9,791 nt of DNA from Bacteroidales bacterium. Its GTDB lineage: Bacteria; Bacteroidota; Bacteroidia; Bacteroidales; ML635J-15. Positions 1 to 6,241 of this stretch are shown here, piece after piece. A model generated the notes under the pieces. It saw only the letters and a program-made list of their open reading frames with translations, made no database searches and was not told where the DNA came from. The translations under genes were made by a program, and so were the position numbers. The stretch is from contig JALOAQ010000103.1 in the NCBI GenBank assembly GCA_023228725.1, positions 1 to 9,791 of the forward strand, in the 5' to 3' direction. How positions within the stretch are numbered: the stretch's first letter is position 1; every line of letters begins with the position of its first letter.

Positions 1-236
1 ACACAGGCAACGAGCCTTTATATATTACTAATGTTAGGGCTACGTGTGGTTGTACTGCTACAGATTATTCTAAAGAACCATTAAAACCTGGTGAAAAAGG
101 TTTTGTTTCTGCTTCTTATAATCCTGCAGGACGACCAGGTAAATTTAATAAATCTGTTACTGTAACTACAAACGAGTTTCAACCCACCTCTATAATTAGG
201 ATTACTGGTGAAGTGATTCCAAAAAACAGCAATTAA
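1..236 (+). CDS. DUF1573 domain protein, 3' end only
   Basis: The frame enters from the left edge (first full codon at position 3) and stops at TAA 234-236, giving about 77 visible residues. The start and any signal peptide are outside the window. The visible part matches the second half of a DUF1573 domain: PLYITNV, then CGC, then KEP..PG, a YNP..RPGKFNK stretch and a closing RITGEV strand. By hand alignment it is about two-thirds identical (49 of 73) to the first domain of the next gene, so the two are tandem paralogues. DUF1573 is a beta-sandwich domain, common in exported Bacteroidota proteins, with no settled biochemical role. The next gene starts 31 nt later with no terminator between, which suggests co-transcription. 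Family assignment is strong; function is unknown. Confidence 0.85.
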   Translation, partial: TGNEPLYITNVRATCGCTATDYSKEPLKPGEKGFVSASYNPAGRPGKFNKSVTVTTNEFQPTSIIRITGEVIPKNSN

Positions 237-267
237 CTTAGTTTATTTATATTTAAATAATAAAATA

Positions 268-1377
268 ATGAAAAAAATATTTTTAATTATTTGTCTAACC
301 GGTCTTTACTTATTTAGCTTTTCACAATCACAGCAGCCCATGATTTCTTGGGAAAAAACAGTTCATGATTTTGGAAACTTTAAAGAAGAAGCCGGCAATC
401 AAACTTATGATTTTATTTTTACAAATACCGGCAGTATGCCACTATACATTACAAACGTTAGAGCTTCGTGTGGCTGTACAGCTACAGACTATACAAAAGA
501 ACCCGTAGCTCCTGGAACAACAGGCTTTGTAAGAGTTACATATAATCCAAAAAACAGACCTGGTAAATTTAATAAATCTGTAACTGTAAGTTCAAATACT
601 GAAAATGCTACAACTTTATTGCGTATTACCGGAGATGTTACGCCAAGAGAAAAAGGAATAGAAGATTTTTACCCTCGTGTATTTGATGATTTAAGGTTGA
701 GAACTTCGCATTTAGCAATGGCACAAGTTTATAATAAATCTAGTAAAACCGATACCATAGGAATTGTAAATATGAGTTCTGAGACTATGGAAATTAGTTT
801 TGATAATGTGCCGCCTCATATAAATATTTCGGTAGAACCAAAAAAATTAGCCGCTAAAAAATCTAACGAAAAACATGGTGGCAAAGGGCTGATTACTGTT
901 ACTTATGACGCAAGTAAGAAAAATGATTGGGGATTTTCTATGGACCGAGTTTCACTTGTAATTAATGGTCAAAAAAATGCACAAAACAGATTATCTATTA
1001 GTGCAACAGTAGAAGAAGATTTTTCACATTTAACAGAAGACGAGCGTGCTAATTCTCCAAAAATAGAGTTTAACAATCTTAATTTTGAGTTTGGCACTAT
1101 AAAATCAGGAGAAAAAACAAGTCATAATTTTGTGTTTACCAATTCAGGAAAAAGCGACTTGATTATTAGAAAAATAAAAGCTTCTTGTGGTTGTACTGCT
1201 ACAAATCCTGAAAAAATGATTATTAAACCTGGCGAAACAAGTCATATTACTTCAACTTTTAATTCAGTTGGCAAAAAAGGTCAGCAAAATAAAACTATTA
1301 CTGTAATTACAAATGATCCAAGCAATCCTACCACTGTTTTAAGAGTGATTGGAAATGTTGAAGAAGTTAATAACTAA
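268..1377 (+). CDS. Exported protein with two DUF1573 domains
   Basis: This 369-residue protein begins with a signal peptide (MKK, then a hydrophobic run to about residue 19, with SFSQSQ near the likely cleavage site). There is no lipobox cysteine, so it is probably periplasmic or otherwise exported. Two DUF1573 domains lie at about 27-125 and 263-364. Each carries the A-S-CGC-TAT motif (CGC at 68-70 and 307-309) and the following proline-glycine turn. The roughly 135 residues between them look like a further beta-rich segment that I cannot assign. Domain 1 is closer to the upstream paralogue than to domain 2. The ATG at 268 is chosen because the signal peptide follows directly and an A-rich tract precedes it, as usual in Bacteroidota. 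A terminator follows 20 nt after the stop. The role is unknown; the paired cysteines could bind a ligand or be redox-active, but that is inference. Confidence 0.9.
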   Translation: MKKIFLIICLTGLYLFSFSQSQQPMISWEKTVHDFGNFKEEAGNQTYDFIFTNTGSMPLYITNVRASCGCTATDYTKEPVAPGTTGFVRVTYNPKNRPGKFNKSVTVSSNTENATTLLRITGDVTPREKGIEDFYPRVFDDLRLRTSHLAMAQVYNKSSKTDTIGIVNMSSETMEISFDNVPPHINISVEPKKLAAKKSNEKHGGKGLITVTYDASKKNDWGFSMDRVSLVINGQKNAQNRLSISATVEEDFSHLTEDERANSPKIEFNNLNFEFGTIKSGEKTSHNFVFTNSGKSDLIIRKIKASCGCTATNPEKMIIKPGETSHITSTFNSVGKKGQQNKTITVITNDPSNPTTVLRVIGNVEEVNN

Positions 1378-1396
1378 AAATATATAAAATCTTTTT

Positions 1397-1428
1397 AAAA
1401 TAGTCGGTTTGTCCGGCTATTTTTTTTT
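1397..1428 (+). terminator. Rho-independent terminator of the DUF1573 genes
   Basis: A nine-base-pair stem (AATAGTCGG against CCGGCTATT, one G-T wobble) encloses a five-base loop. Flanking A and T tracts extend the stem, and a run of T follows to 1428. It begins 20 nt after the DUF1573 stop codon. Only 23 nt separate it from the ATG of the protease gene on the same strand. Confidence 0.85.
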
Positions 1429-1451
1429 GTATATTGCAAAAAATTATTGCT

Positions 1452-4226
1452 ATGAAATGTCATTCTTTAAAAAATAAATATTTTTTTACTAGTATTTTAC
1501 TTATAATCTTAGTTTTTAACTTAGGATTTAATTCTTTTTCTCAAAACACAACTAATAAAGCCTATCACGATAATATTTTAATTGTAAAACTAAAACCGCA
1601 GGAAAATAAAGCTTTTAACAATAATGAATTAGAAAAACTTATACAAGTTTATTTTGAAAATAAATCTTATTTTAAAATTGAAAAAGAATTTCCAAATTCT
1701 TCAAAAACAAGTAAAAATATTGGAAAAAATGGTAAAAACACAGTAGATATTAGTAATATTTACAGAATTACATATTTAGATAATGATATTGACCCACTTA
1801 TTTTGGCAAAAAAAATGTCCAAGTCTAATAATTTTGAATATGTTGAACCTTTATATAAAATTGATTTATTAGATATTCCTGATGACCCATTAAATGAAGC
1901 TGAGCAATATTGGTTAGAAAAAGTAAAAGCATATCAGGCTTGGGATATTCATCAAGGAGATACGAATATAGTTATTGGAATTTCTGACACAGGAATTGAA
2001 GTTTCACACCCGGATTTAATAAATCAAATAAAATATAATTATGCAGATCCATTAGATGGAGAAGACAATGATTTGGACGGTTATATTGATAATTTTAGAG
2101 GTTGGAATTTTGCAGAAAACAATAATATAGTTAGTGCAGATGTAAATCAACATGGAACTTATGTTGCAGGCATAGCAGGTGCGTCAACAAATAATGGAAT
2201 TGGTGTTTCGGGTGCAGGTTATAAATGCAAAATTTTACCTTTAAAAATAATGAACTCAGAAGGTATAATAGAAAATGCCTACCAATCTATTGTATATGCG
2301 GCAGAACACAACCTTAATGTGGTTAATTGTAGTTGGGGCTCTCCATATTATCAAAAAATGGGTCAAGATGTTGTGAATTATGCAACAAATAATTTCGACT
2401 TATTAATAGTTTCAGCTTCAGGTAATACAAATTCTGATTTAAAATATTATCCTGCTTCATATGAGAATGTTTTATCAGTTGCCGGAACTCAAGAAGATGA
2501 TGAAAAATGGTCTCCTGAAAATTCTATTGCCCAACAAGGTAGCACCTACTCCTACTCTGTTGATTTATGTGCTCCAGCTACTAACTTTAAATCTACAGGC
2601 GCAATTGATTCTTATGCTAGAATGTATGGTGGTACTTCTTTTGCTGCTCCTATTGTAGCCGGTTTTGCAGGAATATTAAGGTCTTATTATCCAAACTTTA
2701 ATGCAAATCAAATTAAGGCTTTGATAAAAGCAGGTTGCGATAATATTGATACAATTGAATATAATATTCCTTTTGCCGGAAAATTAGGAAAAGGAAGACT
2801 AAATATGTATAAGTCTTTAAGTATGGAAATTCCACCTGCTCTTGTTTTGGAAAATATTAATATTTTTGAAAATGATAATGCTGTTAGTATAGGTGGAAGT
2901 TTTATTAATTATTTGAAAAATGCAGAAAATTTAACAATTAGTGTAGAAATTATTAATGGATACGCAAATATTATTAATCCAATAATTTTTGAAGGAAATT
3001 TAGAACAAATGCAAACTTATAGCTCTAATTCATTAATTTTAATAGAACTTGATGAGAATATTCCTTATGATTTTAATTTGATTGTAAAAATAAAATATTC
3101 AGCTGATGATTACGAAGACTATCAGTTTCTTGAATTTTACGTTAATCCAAGCTATATAGATATAAGTACAGAAAAATTACAGCTTTCCATTAGTGCAAAC
3201 GGTAGAATTGGTTATTCAGATGCACAAAGTTTGATTGGCAATGGCTTAAGATATAATAATTTATATGAATTATTTTACGATTGTGGAATTATTTCAGGAA
3301 ATTCAGCACTTAATTTATTTAGTTCAGTAAGACAAAACACAGATTTTAAAAATGAAAAATATCCTGAAATTATTGATAGCGAAATTGCAGAACAGCATAT
3401 TAGACTTGAAATTTCGGACTCTTTAGATGTAAACTCAAAAGGAATTTATATAATTGAAAATGCATATTCGTGGATAGAAGACGAAAATTTTATAATTATA
3501 GATTACGAAATCATAAATACAAGCGATTATCCTATTGAAAATTATTATTTCGGTTTGTTTACAGATTGGGATTTGATTGAAGCAGCAAGAAATTCTGCAA
3601 TTTTTGACCAAGAACTAAAAATGCTTTATGCAAAAAGCAATTCTGAACAAAGCATGAATGCGGGAATAAAATTATTAAGTAAACAAACACCTATATATTA
3701 TGCTTTAGACCAAGCTGATGAAAATGATGAGATTATTAATATTAATGATGGGTTTTCAGATATTGAGAAATTTTATATGATTTCTAACACAAACTTTATT
3801 GATGCGGAATTACAAACTGATATTGTTCTTTATACAGGTATGGGACCGGTAAATATTCAGCCAAAAGATACTATTAGCCTTGGTTTTGCTATTATTTCCG
3901 ATTCAAATTTACACAAATTTAAACAAGCAATTATTAAGGCAGAAGAAAAGTACAACAGCTTACTTCATCCACAAAATATTGAAAATGAATGGTTTAGTGA
4001 ATTTTCAATTTATCCAAATCCTTGTTCAAACAAATTAAATATAAATATAAATAATTATGATGATTTTGAAGTTTATATTTATAATTCTTTTGGCAATGAA
4101 ATACTAAAATTAAAGTCCATTTTCGATTTAAATATTGACTTATCAGACTATGAATCAGGGATTTACTTTTTAAAAATTAAACAAGGGAATAAATGGTTTT
4201 CAGATAAAATTTCAGTAATAAAATAA
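1452..4226 (+). CDS. Secreted subtilisin-like (S8) serine protease with T9SS type A sorting domain
   Basis: This 924-residue protein starts at ATG 1452, followed by a signal peptide (basic KCHSLKNK, hydrophobic core, SFSQ near residue 31). An upstream in-frame TTG at 1434 is possible but would put six residues before the natural signal peptide. An N-terminal pro-region lies at about 40-140. The S8 domain at about 150-465 has the full triad: D179 in SDTG, H234 in QHGT and S396 in GGTSFAAP, with oxyanion-hole N325 in SASGN. An acidic DGEDNDLDGYIDN insert before the histidine looks calcium-binding. Residues about 470-850 are beta-rich and match no domain I can name. Residues 851-924 (FSIYPNP to the end, with GIYFLKI) form a type A C-terminal sorting domain, so export through the type IX system to the cell surface or medium is expected. 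Substrate is unknown. No separate promoter is obvious. The gene is very AT-rich, and its stop lies two bases from the stop of convergent trmH. Confidence 0.93.
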   Translation: MKCHSLKNKYFFTSILLIILVFNLGFNSFSQNTTNKAYHDNILIVKLKPQENKAFNNNELEKLIQVYFENKSYFKIEKEFPNSSKTSKNIGKNGKNTVDISNIYRITYLDNDIDPLILAKKMSKSNNFEYVEPLYKIDLLDIPDDPLNEAEQYWLEKVKAYQAWDIHQGDTNIVIGISDTGIEVSHPDLINQIKYNYADPLDGEDNDLDGYIDNFRGWNFAENNNIVSADVNQHGTYVAGIAGASTNNGIGVSGAGYKCKILPLKIMNSEGIIENAYQSIVYAAEHNLNVVNCSWGSPYYQKMGQDVVNYATNNFDLLIVSASGNTNSDLKYYPASYENVLSVAGTQEDDEKWSPENSIAQQGSTYSYSVDLCAPATNFKSTGAIDSYARMYGGTSFAAPIVAGFAGILRSYYPNFNANQIKALIKAGCDNIDTIEYNIPFAGKLGKGRLNMYKSLSMEIPPALVLENINIFENDNAVSIGGSFINYLKNAENLTISVEIINGYANIINPIIFEGNLEQMQTYSSNSLILIELDENIPYDFNLIVKIKYSADDYEDYQFLEFYVNPSYIDISTEKLQLSISANGRIGYSDAQSLIGNGLRYNNLYELFYDCGIISGNSALNLFSSVRQNTDFKNEKYPEIIDSEIAEQHIRLEISDSLDVNSKGIYIIENAYSWIEDENFIIIDYEIINTSDYPIENYYFGLFTDWDLIEAARNSAIFDQELKMLYAKSNSEQSMNAGIKLLSKQTPIYYALDQADENDEIININDGFSDIEKFYMISNTNFIDAELQTDIVLYTGMGPVNIQPKDTISLGFAIISDSNLHKFKQAIIKAEEKYNSLLHPQNIENEWFSEFSIYPNPCSNKLNININNYDDFEVYIYNSFGNEILKLKSIFDLNIDLSDYESGIYFLKIKQGNKWFSDKISVIK

Positions 4227-4228
4227 AC

Positions 4229-4903
4229 TTAGATATTTCTCTCTTTTAATAATTTTAAAACTTTTTCAGAATTTCTTACACTAAGTTTTAGCCATTCTGC
4301 TAATAAATCTTGTTTTTCTGGTTCGGATAATTCCCATTTTATATTTGAAGTTTTTAATCTATTTATTATATCATACAAGCAAATTGCAACTGAAACAGAG
4401 ATATTAAAGCTTTCAGTAAATCCGAACATTGGTATTTTTACAAATTCATCAGCATTATCTAATACAGTTTTTGATAATCCAGGCAATTCAGCACCAAAAA
4501 ACAGAGCAATTTTTCCTTTTTCTAAATTAAAATCATTAAGATTAACATCCTTGCTATGAGGCGTTGTAGCAACAATTCTATATCCTTGATTTTTAAGATT
4601 TTTAATAGCTTCAATACTATTATTTTCATTAGAATTATATTTGAATTTAGTCAGCCATTGAGATGAACCTAATGAAACGTCAGGATTATCAATAAAATCA
4701 AAGTTATTTTCTATAATATGAATATTTTGTATTCCAAAACAATCGCAAGATCTCATTACGGCAGACGCATTGTGGGATTGGAATAAGTTTTCAAGTACAA
4801 CAGTTATATAGCGAGTGCGATTGTTTAAAACCTTAGAAAAAGTTTGTAAGCGTTTTTCGGAAATCATGGGAGATAAATTTTCTATAATAAACTGATTGTC
4901 CAT
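4229..4903 (-). CDS. trmH: TrmH-type tRNA (guanosine-2'-O)-methyltransferase
   Basis: This 224-residue SPOUT (SpoU) family enzyme shows all three motifs. Motif 1 is LFQSHNASAVMRSCDCFG, with N45 and the catalytic-type R51. Motif 2 is IALFFGAELPGLS, with E139. Motif 3 is KIPMFGFTESFNISVSVAI, with N167. The family uses S-adenosylmethionine to methylate the ribose of guanosine; TrmH itself acts on G18 in the D-loop of tRNAs. The short N-terminal helix before motif 1, the Met-x-Gly in motif 3 and the C-terminal helical tail fit TrmH better than RlmB or TrmL, but the exact target is inferred. The gene lies downstream of HU on the same strand, with the HU terminator between, only about 26 nt before its ATG. 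I found no clear TAnnTTTG promoter of its own, so read-through or a weak overlapping promoter is likely. Confidence 0.87.
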   Translation of the reverse strand: MDNQFIIENLSPMISEKRLQTFSKVLNNRTRYITVVLENLFQSHNASAVMRSCDCFGIQNIHIIENNFDFIDNPDVSLGSSQWLTKFKYNSNENNSIEAIKNLKNQGYRIVATTPHSKDVNLNDFNLEKGKIALFFGAELPGLSKTVLDNADEFVKIPMFGFTESFNISVSVAICLYDIINRLKTSNIKWELSEPEKQDLLAEWLKLSVRNSEKVLKLLKERNI

Positions 4904-4918
4904 TTTAATTGAATTTTT

Positions 4919-4953
4919 AAAAAAACAAAAAAAGAGAGCTTTGGCTCTCTTTT
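4919..4953 (-). terminator. Rho-independent terminator of the HU gene
   Basis: Read on the minus strand, AAAAGAGAGC and GCTCTCTTTT form a perfect ten-base-pair stem (4930-4953) around a CAAA loop. A long T tract broken by one G follows (down to 4919). It starts 21 nt after the HU stop codon and ends about 16 nt before the trmH start codon. Read on the plus strand it has only a short T run and is a poorer terminator. Confidence 0.85.
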
Positions 4954-4974
4954 AAATCATTAATGATGCAATTC

Positions 4975-5250
4975 TTATTTAACAGCGTCTTTTAATTCGC
5001 TACCAACTGAGAATTTCACAACATTTTTAGCTGGAATATTAATTACTTGCTCAGGTTTTTGAGGGTTACGACCAGTTCTTGCTGCTCTTTCAACAATCCC
5101 AAAAGTACCAAATCCAACTAATGCAACTTTTTCACCACTTTTTAAAGCGTCTGTTGTTGCTTTTACAAATGCGTCTAATGCTCTTTTTGTGTCAGCTTTT
5201 GTTAAATTAGCTTCTTTAGCCATTGCGTCAATTAATTGTGCTTTGTTCAT
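4975..5250 (-). CDS. hup: HU family DNA-binding protein
   Basis: At 91 residues this is the normal length for HU/IHF proteins, small basic dimers that bend and compact DNA in the nucleoid. The sequence fits throughout: N-terminal helices MNKAQLIDAMAKEA and TKADTKRALDAF, then the VALVGFGTFGIVERAARTGRNP core with the RNP tip of the DNA-binding arm, then a closing helix (GSELKDAV). The KPEQVINIPAKNVVKF segment is typical of HU rather than IHF subunits. It appears to be a single-gene unit, with its own promoter 43 nt upstream and a strong terminator downstream. A tract of almost only A and T (AAAAAATTAAAAA on the coding strand) directly precedes ATG instead of a Shine-Dalgarno site, as in highly expressed Bacteroidota genes. 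I use the generic symbol hup because paralogues are common in this phylum. Confidence 0.95.
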   Translation of the reverse strand: MNKAQLIDAMAKEANLTKADTKRALDAFVKATTDALKSGEKVALVGFGTFGIVERAARTGRNPQKPEQVINIPAKNVVKFSVGSELKDAVK

Positions 5251-5292
5251 TTTTTTAATTTTTTAGGTTAGTAATATATTAACTTTACAAGG

Positions 5293-5323
5293 CAAAGATA
5301 GTTATAATAAGGGTTTAGGCAAT
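5293..5323 (-). promoter_or_regulatory. Promoter of the HU gene
   Basis: On the minus strand TATCTTTG (5293-5300) matches the Bacteroidota -7 consensus TAnnTTTG exactly. ATTG (5320-5323) sits 19 nt upstream as a -33 element (consensus TTTG). Transcription should start just downstream, leaving a 5' leader of roughly 35-40 nt before the ATG at 5250. Confidence 0.75.
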
Positions 5324-5347
5324 AGCTTATAATAATTTTTATCAATT

Positions 5348-5381
5348 TTGTTAATAAGTTTATAATATTGTTAATAAACTT
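5348..5381. repeat. Direct repeat TTGTTAATAA x2 with embedded inverted repeat
   Basis: TTGTTAATAA occurs exactly at 5348-5357 and 5368-5377, start to start 20 bp, or about two helical turns. Overlapping it, AAGTTTAT (5356-5363) and ATAAACTT (5374-5381) form a perfect eight-base inverted repeat around ten bases. The reverse complement TTATTAACA is one mismatch from the relaxed DnaA-box pattern TTWTNCACA. It could be a protein-binding site, but in such AT-rich DNA chance is possible. Confidence 0.4.
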
Positions 5382-5658
5382 GTCAAAATGTTTAGCAAAT
5401 CATTGTAAATAGAAGCGATTAGGTGAATTTACTTAAACAAACTTATAAGATTTTAGTAAAAAAACATGTCCAAACCGCTATATTTCAAGGCTTATAGAAT
5501 ATTTTTTTTAAAAAAAACTAATAAAAACGTCATTTTTTTAGCTAATAAAACAAAATCTCTTGTATTCTATGTAAAAGCCTTAATAAAACAAGGCACTATA
5601 ATTTAATTTCATATATATCTATAGGTATAGCTAAAAATTCATATAAATAAATTTAATA

Positions 5659-5691
5659 TTGTTCATAAGTTGTTAATTATTTTGTTAATAT
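5659..5691. repeat. Cluster of three degenerate TTGTTAATAA-like motifs
   Basis: TTGTTCATAA (5659-5668), TTGTTAATTA (5670-5679) and TTGTTAATAT (5682-5691) recur at 11-12 base spacing, about one helical turn apart. They resemble the exact pair at 5348-5377. This phased, same-orientation arrangement is what a cooperatively bound protein site would look like; the function is inferred only. Confidence 0.35.
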
Positions 5692-5803
5692 GTGAAACTC
5701 AAAAAATACAATTAATTTTCAATAATTATTGTCAGCTATTTTCCTCATTATTAGGGTATTATTAAATATTTATTAATTTTCATTAAAAAACTCATTAAAT
5801 ATT

Positions 5804-5833
5804 TTTGTATATTAATAAATTAATCTACTTTTG
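5804..5833 (+). promoter_or_regulatory. Promoter of tRNA-Ser
   Basis: TTTG (5804-5807) and TACTTTTG (5826-5833) match the Bacteroidota -33 and -7 elements exactly, with an 18 nt spacer. The -7 element ends only four bases before the mature tRNA 5' end at 5838, so transcription would begin almost at the first tRNA base. AT-rich sequence lies upstream. Confidence 0.8.
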
Positions 5834-5837
5834 CAGC

Positions 5838-5924
5838 GGAGAAATGGCAGAGCGGTCGAATGCGGCGGTCTTGAAAACCGTTGAGCTCGCGAGGGCTCCG
5901 GGGGTTCGAATCCCTCTTTCTCCG
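5838..5924 (+). tRNA. tRNA-Ser(UGA)
   Basis: This 87-base class II tRNA has a perfect seven-pair acceptor stem (GGAGAAA with TTTCTCC, 5917-5923) and discriminator G at 5924. The D-arm is serine-like. The anticodon stem is GCGGT/ACCGT with loop CTTGAAA, giving anticodon TGA at 5872-5874. The long variable arm (GAGCTC, GCGA loop, GGGCTC) is diagnostic of serine, and the T-loop is TTCGAAT. The 3' CCA is not encoded. It reads UCA-type serine codons. Bases just outside extend the acceptor stem by four further pairs (CAGC 5834-5837 with GCTG 5924-5927). Confidence 0.97.
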
Positions 5925-5930
5925 CTGAAT

Positions 5931-5965
5931 AAAAAAACCTGATTTTAATTTAATCAGGTTTTTTT
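5931..5965 (+). terminator. Terminator of tRNA-Ser, probably bidirectional
   Basis: AAAAAAACCTGATT (5931-5944) and AATCAGGTTTTTTT (5952-5965) form a perfect fourteen-pair stem around a seven-base loop. Seven T follow on the plus strand, and the seven A on the left become T on the minus strand. It starts six bases after tRNA-Ser. It can also stop transcripts arriving from tRNA-Pro, which has no nearer terminator. Confidence 0.9.
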
Positions 5966-6040
5966 ATTTTATACCTAAAACATTATTATTTAGCTTTAGA
6001 TTTTTTAAGTATTATTTGTGTTTTAATTCTTGAAATTTTG

Positions 6041-6114
6041 TCGGGGTGAGTAGACTCGAACTACCGACCCCGCGCCCCCCAGACGCGTACTCTAACCAAC
6101 TGAGCTACACCCCG
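6041..6114 (-). tRNA. tRNA-Pro(GGG)
   Basis: Read on the minus strand, this 74-base tRNA has acceptor stem CGGGGTG/CACCCCG and discriminator A. It has a TA 8-9 pair position, D-arm GCTC..GAGT, and anticodon stem CGCGT/GCGCG with loop CTGGGGG, giving anticodon GGG. The T-arm is GGTAG-TTCGAGT-CTACT. The first base C1, paired to G72, is characteristic of bacterial proline tRNAs. CCA is not encoded. It is convergent with tRNA-Ser. Confidence 0.96.
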
Positions 6115-6127
6115 CAAAATTGTTTTG

Positions 6128-6158
6128 CAAAAATAATAAGATTTGTTTATCAGGCAAA
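6128..6158 (-). promoter_or_regulatory. Promoter of tRNA-Pro
   Basis: On the minus strand TTTG (6155-6158) is followed after 19 nt by TATTTTTG (6128-6135). Both match the Bacteroidota -33/-7 consensus exactly. The -7 element ends 13 bases before the mature tRNA, allowing a leader of about 7-9 nt, in contrast to the tRNA-Ser promoter. Confidence 0.8.
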
Positions 6159-6241
6159 TTATTTTTATCAGTAAAAAATAAAATTATCAATCAATTTATT
6201 TTCAGTAAGCTTTGCTTAAGTTGTTGTAAATTTTTACATAA

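Larger units (their letters stand above)
5251..5837. other. AT-rich region between HU and tRNA-Ser without a convincing gene
   Basis: These 587 bases hold the HU promoter at one end and the tRNA-Ser promoter at the other. Between them I see no RNA gene and no recognisable protein. The longest notable plus-strand frame is a 46-codon one (5466-5606), lysine- and phenylalanine-rich, with no recognised homology. The region contains long A/T runs and five copies of a TTGTTAATAA-like motif in two clusters. A repeated ATTAAATATTT (5761-5771 and 5794-5804) lies just before the tRNA promoter. Confidence 0.6.

Noticed and set aside
1434..1451. In-frame TTG as an upstream start for the protease
   Set aside because: ATG 1452 is followed directly by a normal signal peptide. 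The TTG would sit a few bases from the terminator T tract and leave almost no leader.
2461..2658. Open frame of 65 codons inside the protease gene
   Set aside because: It overlaps the S8 catalytic region in another frame and has a low-complexity leucine-rich product; it is a shadow of the real gene.
4956..4967. Perfect palindrome ATCATTAATGAT between HU and its terminator
   Set aside because: Only 12 bp and AT-rich, with no T tract or regulatory context; it is likely chance, although an operator cannot be excluded.
6225..6238. Short hairpin TGTAAA / TTTACA just after the FISUMP stop
   Set aside because: A six-pair AT-only stem with a two-base loop and no T run on the minus strand; too weak to call a terminator.
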